From Natronomonas sp. (GTDB lineage: Archaea; Halobacteriota; Halobacteria; Halobacteriales; Haloarculaceae), in contig SKKJ01000217.1 in NCBI GenBank assembly GCA_007121575.1, forward strand, positions 1 through 9,903: 9,903 nt of DNA, written 5' to 3'. Numbering within the stretch: position 1 is the stretch's first letter; every line of letters starts with the position of its first letter. This document shows, piece after piece, positions 6,600 through 9,903 of this stretch. The notes below the pieces were generated by a model, which saw only the letters and a list, made by a program, of their open reading frames with translations, searched no databases and had not been told where the DNA came from. The position numbers and the translations under genes are program-made.

Positions 6600-6624
6600 G
6601 TTGCGTCCCGTTGTAGCAGGGAGT

Positions 6625-6897
6625 ATGACAGACAAGCCCCAGTCCGGCGAACTGTTCGGTATTCCGTACAACTTCGAGCGTCCCTCACTCGGACGAATGA
6701 TGTCCGCATACTGGCAGCCCGGAAAGGGGATGCTGGTCCAGAAACCGTTCGGTATCGGATACACGCTGAACCTCGCGAACTGGCGTTCGTGGATCGTCCT
6801 GGGTGTCGCAGCAGCGCTCTTTTATCAACAACAGGGCTCGGCAGACTCGATCGATGAGGAGTCGGACGACGAACCGGTCGAAGTCATCGTTGACTGA
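6625..6897 (+). CDS. DUF5808-like small membrane protein
   Basis: The 90-residue protein has an N-terminal region with GIPYNFERPS, MMSAYWQPG and KPFGIGYTLNLAN (about residues 12-52), a pattern I associate with DUF5808, a haloarchaea-rich domain of unknown function. One hydrophobic stretch (about 49-67, NWRSWIVLGVAAALFY) could cross the membrane, and the last 20 residues are strongly acidic (DEESDDEPVEVIVD). No catalytic residues are evident. It has its own promoter and 66-67 bases of separation from Kae1-Bud32, so it is probably a monocistronic gene. The start is fixed by the leaderless TATA box. Domain naming is from memory of the pattern; function is unknown. Confidence 0.8.
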   Translation: MTDKPQSGELFGIPYNFERPSLGRMMSAYWQPGKGMLVQKPFGIGYTLNLANWRSWIVLGVAAALFYQQQGSADSIDEESDDEPVEVIVD

Positions 6898-6990
6898 GAC
6901 GAAGCGAACGACTGAAGGCCGCATCGCTCTCCCGACGAACGAAATCCCAGCGTCGACGAGCGCCGGGCGTCTCGACGAAAGGGATCGCAC

Positions 6991-6998
6991 CTTTTAGG
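6991..6998 (+). promoter_or_regulatory. TATA box of hisS
   Basis: CTTTTAGG is centred about 27 bases before the hisS ATG at 7022, giving a leaderless transcript. A palindrome (7008-7020) lies between it and the start codon. Confidence 0.6.
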
Positions 6999-7007
6999 GT
7001 CTTGCCC

Positions 7008-7020
7008 CCGAACTTTTCGG
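7008..7020. repeat. Palindrome CCGAA-CTT-TTCGG at the hisS start site
   Basis: Perfect five-base arms flank a three-base centre, ending one base before the hisS ATG and covering the predicted transcription start. It could be an operator; the symmetry is seen, the role is not. Confidence 0.35.
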
Positions 7021-7021
7021 C

Positions 7022-8320
7022 ATGTACGACGGCCTAAAGGGATTTCGAGAGTTCTACCCCGACGAGATGTCCGCACGGCGGGCAGTCACGGATACGATCG
7101 AGGATCGAATTCGGCAGTACGGGTTCCGGGAAATCGGAACGCCAGCACTCGAACGAACGCAGTTATACACCGATAAGTCCGGCGAGGAGATCGTCGAAGA
7201 GCTCTACGCCTTCGAGGACAAAGGCGGTCGGACGGTCGCGTTGACACCGGAGCTGACGCCGACGGTTGCCCGAATGGTTGTCGCGAGAGGTGGCGCACTT
7301 CAAAAACCGATCAAGTGGTTTTCGACGCGACCGTTCTGGCGTTACGAACAAGTCCAACAGGGGCGGTTTCGGGAGTTCTATCAAACGAACATCGACATCT
7401 TCGGCACCTCCCGACCCGAATCTGACGCCGAAATTCTCGCCGTTGCGGCGGGAGCGATGGTCGATCTCGGGCTTTCGGAATCTGACTTCGAGTTCCGTAT
7501 CTCGCATCGTGATATCCTCGGTGGGCTTCTCGAGTCGCTCGACAGCGATGTCGAGACACAGGCAGCGATCCGGGCGGTTGATAAACGGGAAAAAGTCGAC
7601 CCCGAAGCGTACTACGAGTTGTTAGTCGATGCAGGATTGACGCGTTCGGAAGCGGAGTCGTTCGACGCGGTACTTCAAACCGACGACCTCGATGAACTCA
7701 TCGAGTTTGCCGAAACCGACCGCGTCGAATCGGCCGTCGAAAATCTACGGTCCGTACTTGATGCGGCGGCTGATTTCGGAGTGCGGGAGTACTGTACGAT
7801 CTCATTGGAGACGGCCCGCGGCCTCGATTATTACACCGGCGTTGTCTTCGAATGCTTCGATACCGCTGGAGAGGTGTCACGATCGGTCTTCGGCGGTGGG
7901 CGCTATGACGATCTCATCGAGGGATACGGTGGGGAGCCAACGCCGGCCGTCGGCGTCGGGATCGGACACGAAACGCTCTCGTTGCTCTGTCAGCGCGCGG
8001 GCGTCTGGCCCGACGAAGCGACGAGAACGGATTATTACGTCCTGTCGGTCGGAGACACGCGCGAGGTATCACTCGATATCGCAGGGGAACTTCGCGAACT
8101 CGGACATGTCGTCGAAACGGACCTCTCCGGGCGAGGCTTCGGTGATCAGCTCTCGTATGCGGACGGCATCGACGCCGAGACGGTTGTGATCGTCGGCGAA
8201 CAAGACCTCGCCGATGAGGCAGTGACGATCAAAGACATGAAATCGGGCGAGCAGACACAGGTTCCGCTCTCTATGTTCCCACCAGAAGACGGGCGGCCGA
8301 CGTACGAAGACTTCGAATAG
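7022..8320 (+). CDS. hisS: Histidyl-tRNA synthetase
   Basis: The 432-residue class II synthetase attaches histidine to tRNA-His in the cytoplasm. The N-terminus MYDGLKGFREFYPDEM is typical. The ALTPELTPTVARM segment (73-85) forms part of the active site. Motif 2 is RPFWRYEQVQQGRFREFYQ (103-121), the HisRS-specific histidine A motif is ARGLDYYTG (265-273) with R266, and motif 3 includes GGGRYDDLI (291-299) and AVGVGIGHE (309-317). The C-terminal anticodon-binding domain covers about 335-425. Length is normal. The ATG is supported by a TATA box 27 bases upstream. The stop is 18 bases from that of the convergent CBS gene. I see no disruption or missing key residue. Confidence 0.98.
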   Translation: MYDGLKGFREFYPDEMSARRAVTDTIEDRIRQYGFREIGTPALERTQLYTDKSGEEIVEELYAFEDKGGRTVALTPELTPTVARMVVARGGALQKPIKWFSTRPFWRYEQVQQGRFREFYQTNIDIFGTSRPESDAEILAVAAGAMVDLGLSESDFEFRISHRDILGGLLESLDSDVETQAAIRAVDKREKVDPEAYYELLVDAGLTRSEAESFDAVLQTDDLDELIEFAETDRVESAVENLRSVLDAAADFGVREYCTISLETARGLDYYTGVVFECFDTAGEVSRSVFGGGRYDDLIEGYGGEPTPAVGVGIGHETLSLLCQRAGVWPDEATRTDYYVLSVGDTREVSLDIAGELRELGHVVETDLSGRGFGDQLSYADGIDAETVVIVGEQDLADEAVTIKDMKSGEQTQVPLSMFPPEDGRPTYEDFE

Positions 8321-8338
8321 ACCGTCCGACAACCCGGT

Positions 8339-8788
8339 TCAAACGTGGGACGTCATTTCTGAAACACCGGTCCTTTCGACACGAGGGGGCTCATCTACCG
8401 GCTCGATATCGAGCCGGTGTCGCGAGAGATACGGTGCGAGCGTCTTCGCGGAGATAACTCCCAGATACTCCGTCTCTTCGACGATGGGAAGATGTGTGAA
8501 CCCGTGTTCTCGCATCGTGTCCGCTGCCTCGGTGAGAGTCGTATCGGGTGAAACGGTCGTCACCGGCGACGACATAACCGACTCCGCATCGAGTGTCGCG
8601 CTCGTCTCGGCGACCATCGAAACGATATCCGAGCGGGTGAGTATTCCATCGACAGCGTCGTTCTCGATGACGACGACGGCGGAGACACCGGGGCGACAGA
8701 GGAGTTGTGCGACCTCTGTCACCAATGTTTCGGACGAGATCGTCGGCGCTCGCGGGATGAAGACGTCTCTGATTCGTCGTTCGATCAT
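8339..8788 (-). CDS. Tandem CBS-domain protein
   Basis: The 149-residue product is made almost wholly of two CBS motifs, residues about 7-63 (VFIPRAPTISSETLVTEVAQ to DGILTRSDIVSMV) and 70-125 (VMSSPVTTVSPDTTLTEAAD to YLGVISAKTLAPYL), which together form one Bateman module. Such modules usually bind adenine nucleotides or related ligands and act as energy or redox sensors. The stand-alone form gives no clue to its target, and the last 25 residues are a charged linker-like tail. The ATG at 8788 is chosen because the CBS fold begins there and a TATA box lies about 33 bases upstream; the open frame continues upstream to about 9277 but that extension is low-complexity and overlaps truA. It converges on hisS. 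Confidence 0.9.
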   Translation of the reverse strand: MIERRIRDVFIPRAPTISSETLVTEVAQLLCRPGVSAVVVIENDAVDGILTRSDIVSMVAETSATLDAESVMSSPVTTVSPDTTLTEAADTMREHGFTHLPIVEETEYLGVISAKTLAPYLSRHRLDIEPVDEPPRVERTGVSEMTSHV

Positions 8789-8791
8789 GAT

Positions 8792-8806
8792 TGTACAGTA
8801 CGTACA
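8792..8806. repeat. Inverted repeat TGTAC-N5-GTACA at the CBS gene start
   Basis: Arms 8792-8796 and 8802-8806 are perfect complements with spacer AGTAC. The site lies between the TATA box and the ATG, four bases from the start codon, and overlaps the transcription start predicted from the TATA position. This is the classical position of a repressor operator. Confidence 0.5.
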
Positions 8807-8815
8807 TCGCGGGAG

Positions 8816-8825
8816 GGTATAAAAG
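8816..8825 (-). promoter_or_regulatory. TATA box of the CBS-domain gene
   Basis: The minus strand reads CTTTTATACC, a strong archaeal TATA box centred about 33 bases before the ATG at 8788. The predicted leader is about 7 bases. Confidence 0.65.
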
Positions 8826-8860
8826 TAGTGGACGGTTGCAGAAGTATACCGATCTTGGAT

Positions 8861-8910
8861 ACAATCATTATAGAAATTCGAAGAATAAATGGCATTTGTA
8901 AAATAATACG
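8861..8910. other. AT-rich noncoding island between the CBS gene and truA
   Basis: I count 12 G or C in these 50 bases (24%), far below the surrounding genes. It lies inside the 263-base intergenic region 8789-9051, upstream of the CBS promoter and in front of truA. No open frame longer than a few codons, no tRNA and no transposase remnant is visible. TTATAG (8868-8873) and TAAAATAA (8899-8906) could be TATA-like elements. Confidence 0.5.
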
Positions 8911-8998
8911 GAGTTCGGAACAACCACCACACTACGATTCGACATCCCTCACGGCCGAGGCCATGGGCTTTCCAGTGTGCTCTGTGTAATCGATCGGC

Positions 8999-9013
8999 CC
9001 GGAGCGACTCCGG
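8999..9013. repeat. Hairpin CCGGAG-CGA-CTCCGG upstream of truA
   Basis: A perfect six-base stem with a three-base loop sits 38 bases before the truA ATG, just after the AT-rich stretch. No T-run follows, so it is not an obvious terminator. It could be an operator or part of a 5' leader. Confidence 0.4.
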
Positions 9014-9051
9014 AACCGACAAACCAAACCAGCGCTTACGGTTGAACGTAG

Positions 9052-9849
9052 ATGCGCGCGTTTCGGCTGGCGTACGACGGGACGGAGTATCGTGGGTTTC
9101 AACGGCAGCCCCACGGCGAGACGATCGAAGATAGGCTCTTCGATGGGTTACGAGCGCTTGAAATCGAGTTCGAAACCGGTTCACCGATCGGCTATGCGGC
9201 TGCCGGTCGAACTGACGCCGGTGTCTCCGCGCGTGCACAGACGATCGCGTTCGAGGCGCCCGATTGGCTGTCGCCACGGGCGCTCAACAGCGAATTACCG
9301 ACATCGATTCGAGCGTGGGCATCAGCCGATATCGACGAATCGTTCCATGCGACCTATGACGCGAAAGAGCGTGTGTATCGATATTTTCTCTACGCACCGG
9401 ATGAAGACGATGCTATTGCCAAGACTGCGGCAGCGAGACTCTCCGGACACCACGACTTTCATAACTTCACGCTCGATGCGGAAGGGACCGAGCGGGAACT
9501 CTCAGTATCGGTTCGACGCGACGGTGCGTTTTTGATTATCGACTGTCGGGCGAGCGGTTTCGCCAGACAACTCGTTCGGTGGGTCGTGTCGGTGATCGAC
9601 GCCGTCGCCGGAGAGGTTCGGCCGATGGCGTTCGTCGAACGGGCGCTGAGCCGAGAGCCGCTTTCGGGAGCTGACGGGATCTCCCCGGCCGCGCCGGAAC
9701 CGCTCGTTCTCCTCGATGTGCGGTATCCATCGGTTCGGTTCGAACGCGATGAGATGGCGATCGACTCCGCCCGGCAGATCTTCGCGGCGAAGCGGCGACG
9801 ACAGCTCGCCGGCGCTCGCGTGACCGAGACGTTATTGGCCGAGTGGTAA
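9052..9849 (+). CDS. truA: tRNA pseudouridine synthase A (TruA)
   Basis: The 265-residue enzyme converts uridines 38, 39 and 40 in the tRNA anticodon arm to pseudouridine. The N-terminal RLAYDGTEYRGFQRQP (5-20) and the catalytic loop AGRTDAGVSA (51-60), with nucleophile D55, are diagnostic. Further conserved elements are VYRYFLY (108-114; Y109 lies by the active site), SGHHDFHNFT (131-140) and ASGFARQLVRWVV (157-169). Length fits archaeal TruA. The ATG at 9052 begins exactly at the family N-terminus. I find no strong TATA box 25-35 bases upstream; GCTTACGG near 9033-9040 is weak and close. The promoter may lie further up in the AT-rich region, giving a longer leader. Confidence 0.97.
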   Translation: MRAFRLAYDGTEYRGFQRQPHGETIEDRLFDGLRALEIEFETGSPIGYAAAGRTDAGVSARAQTIAFEAPDWLSPRALNSELPTSIRAWASADIDESFHATYDAKERVYRYFLYAPDEDDAIAKTAAARLSGHHDFHNFTLDAEGTERELSVSVRRDGAFLIIDCRASGFARQLVRWVVSVIDAVAGEVRPMAFVERALSREPLSGADGISPAAPEPLVLLDVRYPSVRFERDEMAIDSARQIFAAKRRRQLAGARVTETLLAEW

Positions 9850-9874
9850 GCCGACGATGCGATCTCGGACGACG

Positions 9875-9882
9875 ACTTTAGG
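9875..9882 (+). promoter_or_regulatory. TATA-like element for a gene beyond the right edge
   Basis: ACTTTAGG, 25 bases after the truA stop, resembles the CTTTTAGG boxes before hisS and S24e. At leaderless spacing the start codon would fall at or just past the end of the window, so the gene cannot be seen. Confidence 0.35.
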
Positions 9883-9903
9883 GCATCGCTGTGCGTACCG
9901 CAA

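Noticed and set aside
6900..6990. Imperfect inverted repeat (CGTCGA ... TCGACG) near 6952-6979 as a terminator after the DUF5808-like gene
   Set aside because: The stem is broken inside by mismatches and no T-run follows directly; the nearest T-run is the hisS TATA box.
8889..8906. Five-codon frame (MAFVK) after a TTATAG element in the AT-rich island
   Set aside because: Too short to support as a gene, with no recognisable context; noted only because a TATA-like box lies about 20 bases upstream.
8827..9051. Possible tRNA or C/D-box RNA gene in the intergenic region before truA
   Set aside because: No TTCGANNC arm, acceptor pairing, or C and D box pair could be found on either strand.
8789..9277. 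Upstream open extension of the CBS gene frame on the minus strand (would give about 312 residues)
   Set aside because: The extension is Arg/Ser-rich, overlaps truA coding sequence, crosses the AT-rich intergenic island and lies upstream of a strong TATA box 33 bases before the internal ATG. The CBS fold starts at that ATG.

Overview
The window reads as chromosomal DNA of a halophilic archaeon (class Halobacteria). The proteins are rich in Asp/Glu, the genes belong to archaeal information-processing families (aIF2 gamma, Rpo7, Spt4, S24e, S27ae, a Kae1-Bud32 fusion), and most promoters are TTTTA/TTATAA-type TATA boxes about 25-35 bases before the ATG, implying leaderless or nearly leaderless transcripts. 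Base composition is moderately GC-rich by eye, lower than in the highest-GC haloarchaea; I do not name a genus.

Layout. Bases 1-1125 (minus) carry the first 375 codons of a DHH-family phosphoesterase with N-terminal S1/OB-like domains, cut by the window edge. A 138-base divergent intergenic region separates it from a long plus-strand block. Bases 1264-4183 hold a tightly packed operon: aIF2 gamma, a PIN-domain protein, RNA polymerase Rpo7 (RpoE'), Spt4 (RpoE'') and a GTP-dependent dephospho-CoA kinase. Junctions overlap by one base or have gaps of 0-1 base. A small two-helix membrane protein (4215-4415) has its own leaderless promoter. Bases 4488-6557 hold S24e, S27ae (only 44 residues) and the Kae1-Bud32 fusion. 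Then come a DUF5808-like membrane protein (6625-6897) and histidyl-tRNA synthetase (7022-8320), each with its own TATA box. A minus-strand two-CBS-domain protein (8339-8788) converges on hisS with 18 bases between stops. A 263-base intergenic region with a very AT-rich core separates it from truA (9052-9849), after which a promoter points out of the window.

The theme is translation and transcription: initiator tRNA delivery (aIF2 gamma), the polymerase stalk and elongation factor, small-subunit ribosomal proteins, and tRNA charging or modification (HisRS, t6A by Kae1-Bud32, pseudouridine by TruA). The gene order from aIF2 gamma to Kae1-Bud32 is a familiar archaeal neighbourhood. I see no mobile element, CRISPR array, rRNA or tRNA gene, and no new multi-gene system. 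The less explained material is small: perfect inverted repeats at three promoters, a two-turn direct repeat upstream of aIF2 gamma, tandem hairpins in the first 50 bases of the DHH mRNA, a 24% GC island, and three small or poorly characterised proteins.
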